Below are positions 1 to 5,897 of a stretch of DNA of 6,750 nt, piece after piece. The stretch is taken from the NCBI GenBank assembly GCA_020723725.1, contig DYIG01000088.1:1-6750 (forward strand), in the 5' to 3' direction. The notes under the pieces were generated by a model. That model ran no database searches. It saw nothing but the letters and a program-made list of their open reading frames with translations, and was not told the DNA's origin. Position 1 is the stretch's first letter, and each line of letters starts with the position of its first letter. The position numbers and the translations under genes were made by a program. This DNA comes from Thermaerobacter marianensis. GTDB lineage: Bacteria > Bacillota > Sulfobacillia > DYIH01 > DYIG01.

Positions 1-1420
1 TCTGCTCCGCGATCTGGGTAATCAGCTCAACGATCTGGGAGATCTTTGCCGCCGAATCGTTCAGCCCGTCAATGACTTCCCCGCTGGCGGCCGAAGCCTT
101 CTGAATCACTTCCATCTGGCGGGTTATTCTCTGAATGCCCCGGCTCCCTTCCTCGGCGTAATCCGCCGCCTTGGCCGAAGCGTCGGCGATCTGCTGGACG
201 CTGGCCGTTACCTGTTGCACCGTGGAAGCCACCTGGCTGACGGTGGAGGCCGTTTCGCTGGCCCCGGCGGTGACGTTTTCGGCACTGGCCGAAAGCTCTT
301 CGGAGGACACTGACAATACCCTTGATTTTTCCTGGAGATGGCCGGCCATCTCCCTCAGGCTCGCCAGCATGGAGTTGAAGGCCCGGGCCAGCTGGCCCAG
401 CTCGTCCCTGGTCCCGATGTTAATTTCGCCGCCGGTAAGATCACCTCCGGAAATCCTGGCCGCGCCCTCGGACACCCGCCGCAGTCCCCCGGTCATTCTC
501 GCCATGATCACTGCCGAGAATATGCCTGTCACAATAATAAAAGCCAGGGCGGTCACCGAGCTTGTAACCGGCAGGGACGAAATCTGCGCCGACAGTTCCT
601 CCACCGGGGCCGTAACTGCCAGGAACCAGTTGACACCGGACACCGGGGCGAAGCCCACGTATTTGTCCACGCCGTCAAAAACGTAGCGGGCAGCCCCGGC
701 TTCTCCTCCCGTCATTCTCCTGGCCGCCTCCACCATGCGGGAATCGGCGCCGCTGTCCTTAAGCGGATTGTATTTCAGAACCAGATCCGCGTTGGGATGG
801 GCTATAAAAGTTCCATCCCCCTGCGCCATGTAGGCGTAGCCGGTTTTTCCCACCCTGATGGCGGAGACCCTCTGGGCCAGGCCCTCCAGCAGAACGGTTC
901 CGCCGATGACGCCGCCCACCGTTCCCTTCCTGTTTATTGGGGCGGCCACCACCACCACCGCCTTTCCGGTGGCCTTGGAGACGATGGGGTCGGAAACCGT
1001 TACCTGGCCCGTGGCCATCACCAGCTTGAAGTAATCCCGGTCGGCGATATTTCCGGGCGATCCCGAAGTAATAAAATAATCGCCCCTTTCGTCGGCCACG
1101 AAAAGAGTCTCGTAAACTCGGTTGCGCTGCAATTCGGCTTTTAAAACCGGCAGGGCGTCTTCCTGCCTGCCGGCCACAATGGCCTGGTGACTGGACAGCA
1201 GGGCCATTTCTCCCTTTCTGGCGTCCAGCCAGAGGCTCACTTCATTACCGGAGGACCGTGCCAGGGAAATCACGGACTCCTCCAGATTCGCGATGAGAAT
1301 TTGCCTTGTTTTTTGATAGTTGAGGAAAGACATGCCGCCCAGGCCCAGTATCAAGACAGTTATTATCAGGATGATCAGCTTCGTTCTGATACTATTAATA
1401 GTTAGGCCCCCTTTCTCCAA
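1..1420 (-). CDS. Methyl-accepting chemotaxis protein with dCache sensor (3' end off the window)
   Basis: Membrane chemoreceptor that senses a small extracellular ligand and signals through CheW/CheA to the flagellar motor. The minus strand is open without a stop from 1420 to the left edge (473 codons). In order: short cytoplasmic start (SIRTKL), TM1 at about residues 15-33, an extracellular double-Cache domain at about 36-283 (RDYFK, SDPIVSKATGK, HPN and GVNWFLAV stretches are typical of dCache_1), TM2 at about 287-307, HAMP at about 308-360 (TRDELGQLARAFNSM), then the methylation/coiled-coil helix with heptad Q/E/A/S. The window ends at ITQIAEQ, just before the usual hairpin tip (NLLALNAAIEAARAGE). 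The ligand cannot be named. Start choice is uncertain: TTG at 1420 is the first in-frame codon after a stop but has no upstream ribosome binding site. A strong GGAGAAAGGGGG lies inside the reading frame and points to ATT at 1399. Confidence 0.95.
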   Translation of the reverse strand, partial: MEKGGLTINSIRTKLIILIITVLILGLGGMSFLNYQKTRQILIANLEESVISLARSSGNEVSLWLDARKGEMALLSSHQAIVAGRQEDALPVLKAELQRNRVYETLFVADERGDYFITSGSPGNIADRDYFKLVMATGQVTVSDPIVSKATGKAVVVVAAPINRKGTVGGVIGGTVLLEGLAQRVSAIRVGKTGYAYMAQGDGTFIAHPNADLVLKYNPLKDSGADSRMVEAARRMTGGEAGAARYVFDGVDKYVGFAPVSGVNWFLAVTAPVEELSAQISSLPVTSSVTALAFIIVTGIFSAVIMARMTGGLRRVSEGAARISGGDLTGGEINIGTRDELGQLARAFNSMLASLREMAGHLQEKSRVLSVSSEELSASAENVTAGASETASTVSQVASTVQQVTASVQQIADASAKAADYAEEGSRGIQRITRQMEVIQKASAASGEVIDGLNDSAAKISQIVELITQIAEQ

Positions 1421-1713
1421 TTAGAAACCGGTATTTCGCAGAAATCCCAATACCTTCCATATTTCTCTGTCAGCACCAATCACTTATCGCCTCCCAGTCA
1501 TAACCAGTTTTTTTCATTATTTGCTGTTCAAAGCCACAAATCCTTCAATATTTTTAAAGAAGCTGGTCTCTTTTATAAACTGGCGGTATTGGGACTTACC
1601 CGGAAGATCATCCTGAACCTATTCAGGTTTACTTATATCTAAATACTGGGCCTGCCTTGCATGGCCTGACCATGCGCCAGGTTATCATCCGGCGGCTGCA
1701 ATATTTTTGGATA
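1421..1713. other. Intergenic stretch without a gene
   Basis: No reading frame with a credible ribosome binding site or recognisable protein is seen on either strand. The stretch holds the presumptive chemoreceptor leader and promoter. It also has two small inverted repeats: CCTGAA/TTCAGG (1612-1617 and 1622-1627) and GCATGG/CCATGC (1659-1664 and 1670-1675). The second lies just downstream of the relic chemoreceptor stop but is not followed by a T run on either strand, so neither is called a terminator. Confidence 0.6.
1484..1513 (-). promoter_or_regulatory. Possible sigma-28 (motility) type promoter for the chemoreceptor
   Basis: On the minus strand, GGCGATAA (1491-1484) resembles the sigma-28/SigD -10 element (GCCGATAA / CCGATAT) used by motility and chemotaxis genes. 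An A-rich stretch (TGAAAAAAAC, about 1516-1507) lies roughly where a TAAA -35 box would be. It sits 65-90 bases upstream of the chemoreceptor start, a plausible distance. The -35 match is poor, so this is a candidate only. Confidence 0.25.
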
Positions 1714-1791
1714 TTACAGTTTGAACCGGCCGGCCAGTTCCTCCATTTCCCTGGCCAGCATGGCCAGGCTCTGGGTGGTGGAGGAAACCTC
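1714..1791 (-). pseudogene. Relic of a chemoreceptor C-terminus (25 codons)
   Basis: Reading the minus strand from 1791 to the TAA at 1716-1714 gives EVSSTTQSLAMLAREMEEL followed by AGRFKL and stop. This is the typical last heptads and end of a methyl-accepting chemotaxis protein (SS..L...A..L...V..FKL pattern). An in-frame TAG lies immediately upstream (1794-1792), no start codon or ribosome binding site exists, and the rest of the receptor is absent. It is therefore the tail of a receptor gene that was deleted or rearranged. It is not the end of the receptor at 1-1420, which runs the other way off the left edge, but probably derives from a paralogue. The relic ends exactly where an inverted repeat joins it to tatA. 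Confidence 0.8.
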
Positions 1792-1813
1792 CTAATCAAT
1801 AACGTTAGGAGGT
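1787..1813 (+). repeat. Perfect 9-bp inverted repeat covering the tatA ribosome binding site
   Basis: ACCTCCTAA (1787-1795) and TTAGGAGGT (1805-1813) are exact reverse complements separated by a 9-base loop. The right arm contains the AGGAGG Shine-Dalgarno of tatA (1807-1812); the left arm overlaps the first codons of the chemoreceptor relic. In RNA read on the plus strand the hairpin would hide the ribosome binding site. It may equally be a scar of the rearrangement that joined the two genes. Confidence 0.7.
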
Positions 1814-1820
1814 ATGTCCC

Positions 1821-2020
1821 GTGTTTGAATAGGTCCGTGTGAACTTATACTGATTCTGGCCATCGCCCTGGTCATATTCGGCCCCGGCGAGCTGCCGGAG
1901 GTGGGACAGGCTCTGGGTAAAGGGCTCAGGGAATTTAGAAAGGCCACCAGCCAGGCAAATGAGTATAATGACAGGGAGATCTCAACCAGCCCGGAGGAGC
2001 ATAAAAAGGCGGGAAGCTGA
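1821..2020 (+). pseudogene. tatA: Twin-arginine translocase subunit TatA, frameshifted at codon 3
   Basis: TatA oligomerises to form the membrane passage for folded proteins carrying twin-arginine signals. From 1829 to the TGA at 2018-2020 the frame reads IGPCELILILAIALVIFGP..., with the N-terminal transmembrane helix, the FGPGELPE hinge, the amphipathic helix VGQALGKGLREFRKA and a charged tail (63 residues), matching the usual short TatA. AGGAGG (1807-1812) is placed 8 bases before GTG at 1821, but that frame reads GTG TTT GAA TAG. One extra G (GTG TTT GGA ATA GGT) would give the canonical MFGIGP start joined to the rest. The gene therefore appears to have lost one base at about 1827. The alternative ATG at 1814 has only one base of spacing and meets TGA after four codons. 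A sequencing error is possible. It stands alone, with no tatC nearby. Confidence 0.88.
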
Positions 2021-2040
2021 CTTCGTTCCGGGATGAGTTA

Positions 2041-2086
2041 GGAAGGGGCCCTCCTGTATGCTAATCAGGCCAGCCCCTTCCCTTTT
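2041..2086 (+). terminator. Rho-independent terminator after tatA
   Basis: GGAAGGGGC (2041-2049) pairs perfectly with GCCCCTTCC (2073-2081) and is followed by CTTTT. It begins 20 bases after the tatA stop. The T run is on the plus strand only, so it serves tatA and not the convergent prkA. Confidence 0.8.
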
Positions 2087-2147
2087 GAGCAGGTATTAAT
2101 TTTTCATGGAGTACGCTCCCCGGCACTCAAAGCTTTTTCAGGAGAAA

Positions 2148-3278
2148 TTACCTGTTCAGCAGGCTGCCGACGTACTTGAGCAGCTCGTTGGCGCAGATGT
2201 GGCAGTATCCGTACCCGTCTATCAGCTTGGCGGTGACCTCGTTTATGCGCTTCAGCTGTTCCGGGTCCGGGGTCTTGGTGGAGGTGGTTATCTTCACCAC
2301 GTCCTTGAGATCGGCGAACAGCTTCTTCTCCACCGCCTCCCGGAGCCTCTCGTGGGAGCGGTAGTCAAATTTCCTGCCCTTCCGGGCATAGCTTGAAAGC
2401 CTGATTAGTATTTCCTCCCGGAAACTCTTCTTGGCGTTTTCCGATATCCCTATCTGCTCCTCGATAGACCGCATCAGCTTCTCATCGGGGTCCAACTCCT
2501 CGTCGGTGATGGGGTCTTTCAATTTCACCCCGTTGCAGTAGGCCTCCACGTTATCCAGGTAGTTGTCGAAAAGGACCTTGGCCGACTCCTCGTAGGAGTA
2601 GACGAAGGCCTTCTGGATCTCTTTTTTGGCCAGATCGTCATACTCCTTGCGGGCCACCGAAATGAAATTCAGCAGCCTCTCCTTTTCCTCCTTGGTGATG
2701 GATGCGTGCTGGTCCAGGCCGTCCTTCAGCGCCCTGAGCACATCCAAGGGGTTGATGCACTGGGTGGTAGTTCGTATAAGGGCTGAGGACAGGCGGTTGA
2801 TCACGTAGCGGGGGTCCACCCCGCTCATTCCCTCGTCGGGGAACTCGTTGCGCAGCTCGGTGACGTCTTTTTGCTTGAAGCCCTCCACGTCCTCCCCGTC
2901 GTATAGCTTCATTTTCTTGACGGCGTCCATACCCTGCTTCTTGCTTTCCTTGAGCCGGGAAAGCACCGAGAATATGCTGGCCACCCTCAGTGAGTGGGGG
3001 GCTACGTGGATATCCTTGAGGTCGCTCTGCCTGATCAGCTTCTCGTAGATTTTGATTTCGTCGCTCACCTTAAGGTTGTACGGTATCTTCATCACGATAA
3101 TCCGGGACTGCAGGGCCTCGTTTTTTTTGTTGGCGATGAAGGCCTTGTATTCATTCTCGTTGGTGTGGGCCACGATCATTTCATCGGCGTAGATCAGGGC
3201 AAACCGCCCGGCCTTGAAATTACCCTCCTGGGAAAGGGACAGCAGGTTCCACAGGAACTTCTCGTCACACTTCAGCAT
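2148..3278 (-). CDS. prkA: PrkA serine protein kinase, C-terminal part (5' part separated by an inserted element)
   Basis: PrkA (YeaG in enterobacteria) is a cytoplasmic AAA+/kinase protein of about 630-645 residues linked to sporulation in Bacillus. Only 376 residues are here. The open frame starts at MLKCDEKFLWNLLSLSQEG, followed by GRFALIYADEMIVAHTNE, SRIIVMKIPYNL, an EGMSGVDPRYVINRLSSALI stretch at about 149-168, and a C-terminal CHIC(ANELLKYVGSLLNR) with Cys359/Cys362, all highly typical of the family. The N-terminal ~250 residues with the Walker A P-loop are missing, so this fragment alone should not bind ATP normally. The ATG at 3278 is an internal family residue (E-M-L-K), not a native start: in frame, TAG and GAG directly precede it, and AGGAG abuts it with no spacing. 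The frame overlaps the recombinase 3' end by 14 bases, so translational coupling is conceivable. TAA at 2150-2148 is the normal family end. Neither yhbH nor spoVR, common partners, lies downstream. Confidence 0.93.
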   Translation of the reverse strand: MLKCDEKFLWNLLSLSQEGNFKAGRFALIYADEMIVAHTNENEYKAFIANKKNEALQSRIIVMKIPYNLKVSDEIKIYEKLIRQSDLKDIHVAPHSLRVASIFSVLSRLKESKKQGMDAVKKMKLYDGEDVEGFKQKDVTELRNEFPDEGMSGVDPRYVINRLSSALIRTTTQCINPLDVLRALKDGLDQHASITKEEKERLLNFISVARKEYDDLAKKEIQKAFVYSYEESAKVLFDNYLDNVEAYCNGVKLKDPITDEELDPDEKLMRSIEEQIGISENAKKSFREEILIRLSSYARKGRKFDYRSHERLREAVEKKLFADLKDVVKITTSTKTPDPEQLKRINEVTAKLIDGYGYCHICANELLKYVGSLLNR

Positions 3279-3290
3279 CTCCTAAAATGC
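3265..3290 (-). other. Presumed attachment-site junction between recombinase element and prkA
   Basis: On the minus strand, sequence up to about 3285 belongs to the recombinase gene, while from GAGATGCTGAAG (3281-3270) onward the other frame is canonical PrkA. Homology to PrkA stops abruptly at the in-frame TAG at 3284-3282. The recombinase's last residues (GDAEV) and its TGA (3267-3265) fall in the prkA-like DNA. The exact crossover dinucleotide cannot be fixed without the other junction or an uninterrupted prkA. Confidence 0.6.
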
Positions 3291-4821
3291 TTAACCTTAG
3301 CCCCCGCTCGGTTGGAGTAAATCTGTAATTTACAACCACCCTGGAAAGCTGTTTTCCATCCCTTTCCTCTGTGTATACGTCAATCCTTTCAACCAGCAAT
3401 TTAATTATTTCCCCAACTGGCTGTAAGTTATCTACCAGGGATTGATATTTATCCAGGGTAATCGCTATATCAGTGGACGCACTTTTTTCTGCTTGAGATA
3501 TCTCTAAAACTGTAAAGAGTTCATTCCGTCGGCGCTCAAGTACATCTATATCTTTTGCTGTTAGCATCAGTTCTGGTTCCGCTTCCTTTTCGGTAATAAG
3601 GCCACGGGACACCATGGATATTACCCTGGCCCGGGCCGCTTTTTTCTGATAGATGGCCTTCTCGATTTCTCGCAGTTCTTCCCGGGCAGGTTCTACGTTG
3701 ACTTCGGTCAGGCCGATTCTTTCTCTGATCAATTCTTTTACTGTCTGCGGATTTTTAATAAAGTACACAATTTCCTGCCAAATGGCTTTTTCAAGAGGTT
3801 CAGCTTTGACTTGTTTATTATTGCATCTTTCTGCCCTATGATTATTTCTTTTATTGCAACGGTAATAAATACGCCCCGTGTTTTTATGTAAATTACCAAC
3901 CATTGCATAACCACAATGGCCGCAGTATATCAGTCCCCGCAAAAGGTACTTCCTGGTACCCTTGGCACCTCGCAAGGTAACCAAGTTCTGCTCAATCAAC
4001 TGATTGGCAGCATTGAATTCATCAAGGGTTATGATCGGGGGTACGTCGATTTTTACTCCATCTTTTTTCTTCTTAGACCTGCGTATGGTGTGATACTCTC
4101 CACTGTAAACCCTATTTCGCAGGATAAGGCTGATATGACTTGCTTGCCAGAGACCTCCGCTATCAATTTGAAAACCTTTTGAGAACACAGGGGTTGGTAT
4201 GTTTCTGGCATTGAGATAGTCTGCAATCCGGCTCATGTGCATACCTTGCTGATAAAGGCGGAATATGATTCTTACCGCCTCCGCTTCGGGATCATATATC
4301 TCCAGCCGCCTGTCAGGCCCAATCCGGTATCCGAACGGCGGGGGTCCCGAAGTCCAATAACCCTCAAGAGCCTTCCTTTCCTTCCCCAGTTGGGTCCGCT
4401 CCAGGATGGTGTCACGCTCCAGGGCGGCGATGCTGGCCAGCAACGTCATAAAGAATTTTCCCACCGGAGTGCCGGTGTCAAAGGCTTCTGTCATGGACTT
4501 GATGCTGACGTTGATTTTCTCAAGCTCATTGTAAGTGTTTAAGACCACTTGGGTGGACCTGGCCAGCCTGTCCAATCTATAGAAGTATACAGCAGAAAAC
4601 CTGCCTCCCCGGGCATCAGCCAAAAGCCTGGCCCCCTCTGGGCGCTCCTCCATAGGCAAGGTTCCGGACACTCCTTCGTCCAGGTACATTTCATACCCCT
4701 CAATATTCTCCGAGGGCCGATGTAAATCGAAATATTTTTTCGCAAATTCAACCTGGTTGGTAATGTTGCCGCGGTCGGCCTGTTCCTCTGTACTGACCCT
4801 CCCATAAAATGCCACGTACAA
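3265..4821 (-). CDS. Large serine recombinase (site-specific integrase/excisionase)
   Basis: Catalyses site-specific integration and excision through a covalent serine-DNA intermediate. With the start at TTG 4821 it is 518 residues, a normal length. An N-terminal resolvase domain (about 1-145) has YGRVSTEEQ with Arg8 and nucleophile Ser10, plus LDRLARS (Asp84, Arg85, Arg88), all matching active-site positions of the family. A Recombinase domain begins at GPPPFGYRIG (about 160-255). A zinc ribbon follows with Cys300, Cys303, Cys322 and Cys333 (YCGHCGYAM...YRC...C), then a coiled-coil arm at about 377-440 and a short C-terminal tail. I chose TTG 4821 because AGGGGG (4836-4831) lies 9 bases upstream and the serine then sits at position 10 as in classical resolvases; TTG 4830 and GTG 4815 are alternatives. 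The gene looks intact. It resembles SpoIVCA and phage integrases in architecture. It lies directly against truncated prkA in the same orientation, and its DNA is visibly more A+T rich than prkA, suggesting transfer. Confidence 0.95.
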   Translation of the reverse strand: MYVAFYGRVSTEEQADRGNITNQVEFAKKYFDLHRPSENIEGYEMYLDEGVSGTLPMEERPEGARLLADARGGRFSAVYFYRLDRLARSTQVVLNTYNELEKINVSIKSMTEAFDTGTPVGKFFMTLLASIAALERDTILERTQLGKERKALEGYWTSGPPPFGYRIGPDRRLEIYDPEAEAVRIIFRLYQQGMHMSRIADYLNARNIPTPVFSKGFQIDSGGLWQASHISLILRNRVYSGEYHTIRRSKKKKDGVKIDVPPIITLDEFNAANQLIEQNLVTLRGAKGTRKYLLRGLIYCGHCGYAMVGNLHKNTGRIYYRCNKRNNHRAERCNNKQVKAEPLEKAIWQEIVYFIKNPQTVKELIRERIGLTEVNVEPAREELREIEKAIYQKKAARARVISMVSRGLITEKEAEPELMLTAKDIDVLERRRNELFTVLEISQAEKSASTDIAITLDKYQSLVDNLQPVGEIIKLLVERIDVYTEERDGKQLSRVVVNYRFTPTERGLRLSILGDAEV

Positions 4822-4898
4822 CCTTAACAACCCCCTGCCTTACTCAGCATAGATATAGTATAGCCCGGATTCACAGGAGAAGGAAGGGGCCGGGGTTG

Positions 4899-5015
4899 AT
4901 GATTATTGAGCATAGGTATGGCGATAACGAAGCCAACATCGAAAATATTATTAAGGCCATACTGTTGCTGATTGAAATCCTTAAAAAAGAAGAGGAAGGC
5001 AATAAGCCCGGTTAA
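4899..5015 (+). CDS. 38-aa charged small protein divergent from the recombinase
   Basis: Not recognised. ATG at 4899 follows GGAAGGGG (4882-4889) with 9 bases of spacing and opens 38 codons: an N-terminal IIEHRYGDNEANIEN segment, then a helix with regular hydrophobic spacing (IIKAILLLIEIL) and a lysine/glutamate-rich end (KKEEEGNKPG). A terminator hairpin overlaps its stop, which supports it being a real short transcript. It starts 78 bases from the recombinase start on the opposite strand, so the two share a divergent control region. Small basic or acidic proteins near large serine recombinases can be directionality factors or regulators; nothing in this sequence proves such a role. Confidence 0.6.
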   Translation: MIIEHRYGDNEANIENIIKAILLLIEILKKEEEGNKPG

Positions 5016-5026
5016 GGCCGGGCTTT
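5004..5026 (+). terminator. Terminator overlapping the stop of the small ORF
   Basis: AAGCCCGG (5004-5011) pairs perfectly with CCGGGCTT (5018-5025) around a 6-base loop, with a T-rich tail (TTTACATTTCTTT). The TAA of the small ORF lies in the loop. Confidence 0.7.
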
Positions 5027-5489
5027 ACATTTCTTTCTGCTGCCTCCCGTGGCGGCATACATGGGGGCGTTTAACCTTCATAATACTTATTCATCGTGCA
5101 AATTTTCTCCTATTTCAACTTCAGAAATTTTCCGAATAACCCAAGGACTTTCACCTCATTCTTCTGCCCAGGCAGGTTGATGTGATAAATGCTGAAATTT
5201 TGTAGTACTTCTCGACGCACAAAATATTTGGCCCCTTTATCTACGGCAAAGTCAACCAGAGTACCAGCCAGGACGCTGCGTCACTGCCTGTAACCTTCAT
5301 TTCCTGCTTGAGACCGGTCGAGATGTAATGTTTGAAGTCTTCTTGCGTGCGCGTTACGGTATTGGCCGGAAAAGATTAATCCCTTCAAAATAAACAGGCA
5401 GTGGGCATACAATTCACCGCCGCCCTTTCCTGCAGGAGAAATAAACAGACTTGAAGAATGAATGAGATAAAAACAATGGAGTTGATATA
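5027..5489. other. Region without an intact gene
   Basis: No intact reading frame is seen. The middle holds the minus-strand relic listed separately (5110-5375). The rest, about 5030-5109 and 5376-5477, shows no recognisable feature beyond the leader of the 62-aa gene at its right end. Confidence 0.5.
5110..5375 (-). pseudogene. Frameshifted relic of a small protein (possibly DUF4359-like)
   Basis: Two overlapping minus-strand frames together read like one small protein. From 5375 the first frame gives PANTVTRTQEDFKHYISTG, then LKQEMKVTGSDAAS. After about 5275 the neighbouring frame continues with LAGTLVDFAVDKGAKYFVRR, then EVLQNFSIYHINLPGQKNEV and KVLGLFGKFLKLK, ending at TAG 5112-5110. A single-base change near 5270-5280 would join them. 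No start codon or N-terminal membrane/signal segment remains; a TAA precedes in frame at 5378-5376. The pattern (an NP..T-type opening followed by a strand-rich KVLG.FG.F ending) reminds me of small secreted or anchored DUF4359-like proteins, but this match is from memory and weak. The relic status is better supported than the family. Confidence 0.45.
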
Positions 5490-5678
5490 ATGAACAGCCC
5501 GGTATTGAAAATCACCATCCACAATGATGACAGTTACCTCGAAATATACGAGAAGGAACCCGGAAAGCTGGCTCTAAGGATTGACTCCACCAACCCGCTG
5601 AGCCCGGACTGCTGCGGGGTTTTTGAAACAGACGCCCGGGCCCTGATTGAGATGCTGCAAAAACTACTGAATAAGTAA
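5490..5678 (+). CDS. 62-aa protein of unknown function
   Basis: Not recognised. ATG 5490 has GGAG (5478-5481) 8 bases upstream. The sequence suggests several short beta strands (VLKITIHNDD, SYLEIYEKE, KLALRID), a loop with a Cys-Cys pair (SPDCCGVFET) and a C-terminal amphipathic helix (ARALIEMLQKLLNK). There is no signal peptide or membrane segment, so it is probably cytoplasmic. It lies 23 bases upstream of the small cysteine-rich gene on the same strand and may be co-transcribed with it. Confidence 0.65.
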   Translation: MNSPVLKITIHNDDSYLEIYEKEPGKLALRIDSTNPLSPDCCGVFETDARALIEMLQKLLNK

Positions 5679-5701
5679 AACTGAATTCAAGGGGGTTTAC
5701 A

Positions 5702-5833
5702 ATGAATACCGTAACCTGCCCTCAGTGCAAGACCGTTTGTGTCACCTGCAGCGCCATCGACACTGTGTATTGCCCGGTGTGCTGCGCGGTTATTCCTCCT
5801 CAGACAGAGACTTTCCCGGAGGGACAGGATTAA
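5702..5833 (+). CDS. 43-aa cysteine-rich, zinc-ribbon-like small protein
   Basis: ATG 5702 follows AAGGGGG (5689-5695) with 6 bases of spacing; the frame is 43 codons. It contains CPQC near the start, a CVTC in between and CPVCC about 20 residues later, giving two C-x2-C knuckles spaced as in a zinc ribbon, then a short acidic tail (TETFPEGQD). It probably binds one zinc ion; the role is unknown. It sits between the 62-aa gene and namZ on the same strand with short gaps, so the three may be one transcript. Confidence 0.65.
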   Translation: MNTVTCPQCKTVCVTCSAIDTVYCPVCCAVIPPQTETFPEGQD

Positions 5834-5843
5834 TCAATCACTT

Positions 5844-5862
5844 CTCCCCCATATTGGGGGAG
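5844..5862 (+). promoter_or_regulatory. Strong hairpin covering the ribosome binding site of an 8-codon mini-ORF
   Basis: CTCCCCCATATTGGGGGAG forms an 8-bp perfect stem (CTCCCCCA/TGGGGGAG) with a 3-base loop, followed by GAAAAAAAATG. There is no T run, so it is not a standard terminator on either strand. The right arm is itself a strong Shine-Dalgarno (GGGGGAGG) for the ATG at 5871, so the stem would mask it. Possible roles are translational control, mRNA stabilisation or processing between the small genes and namZ. Confidence 0.5.
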
Positions 5863-5870
5863 GAAAAAAA

Positions 5871-5897
5871 ATGCCCTCAAATCTTGATGGCGCTTAA
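5871..5897 (+). CDS. Possible 8-codon leader peptide before namZ
   Basis: ATG 5871, 8 bases after GGGGGAGG, opens MPSNLDGA and stop at 5897, 33 bases before the namZ start. The ribosome binding site is strong, but a peptide this short could be chance. No run of a single regulatory amino acid is seen, so classical attenuation is not suggested. Confidence 0.2.
   Translation: MPSNLDGA

Larger units (their letters stand above)
3279..5026. mobile_element. One end of a serine-recombinase integrated element (far end not located)
   Basis: The left limit is set by the abrupt start of PrkA homology at about 3281. The element includes the intact recombinase and very probably the divergent small ORF with its terminator. 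The right limit given is only the last part that can be argued for. The missing 5' half of prkA should mark the true other end and is not in the remaining window, so the element may extend beyond 6750, or the halves may have been separated by a rearrangement. No phage structural gene is visible. Confidence 0.55.

Noticed and set aside
171..1144. Long open frames on the plus strand opposite the chemoreceptor (171-686, 338-1144)
   Set aside because: They are antisense shadows of a GC-rich, well-recognised gene on the minus strand, with composition and repeats unlike a real protein.
1814..1828. In-frame TGA after ATG 1814 read as selenocysteine in TatA
   Set aside because: The ATG is only one base from AGGAGG, TatA has no known selenocysteine there, and a one-base loss after GTG 1821 explains the sequence better.
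2106..3320. Several plus-strand open frames opposite prkA (for example 2106-2396 and 2994-3320)
   Set aside because: They lie opposite strongly conserved PrkA codons and show no family resemblance.
4539..4805. Minus-strand frame of 88 codons inside the recombinase
   Set aside because: It is a different frame of the catalytic domain coding sequence; the recombinase frame carries all the family motifs.
4850..4866. A/T-rich GATATAGTATAG as a promoter between recombinase and small ORF
   Set aside because: -10-like hexamers occur on both strands, but no -35 box at 16-18 bases spacing was found.
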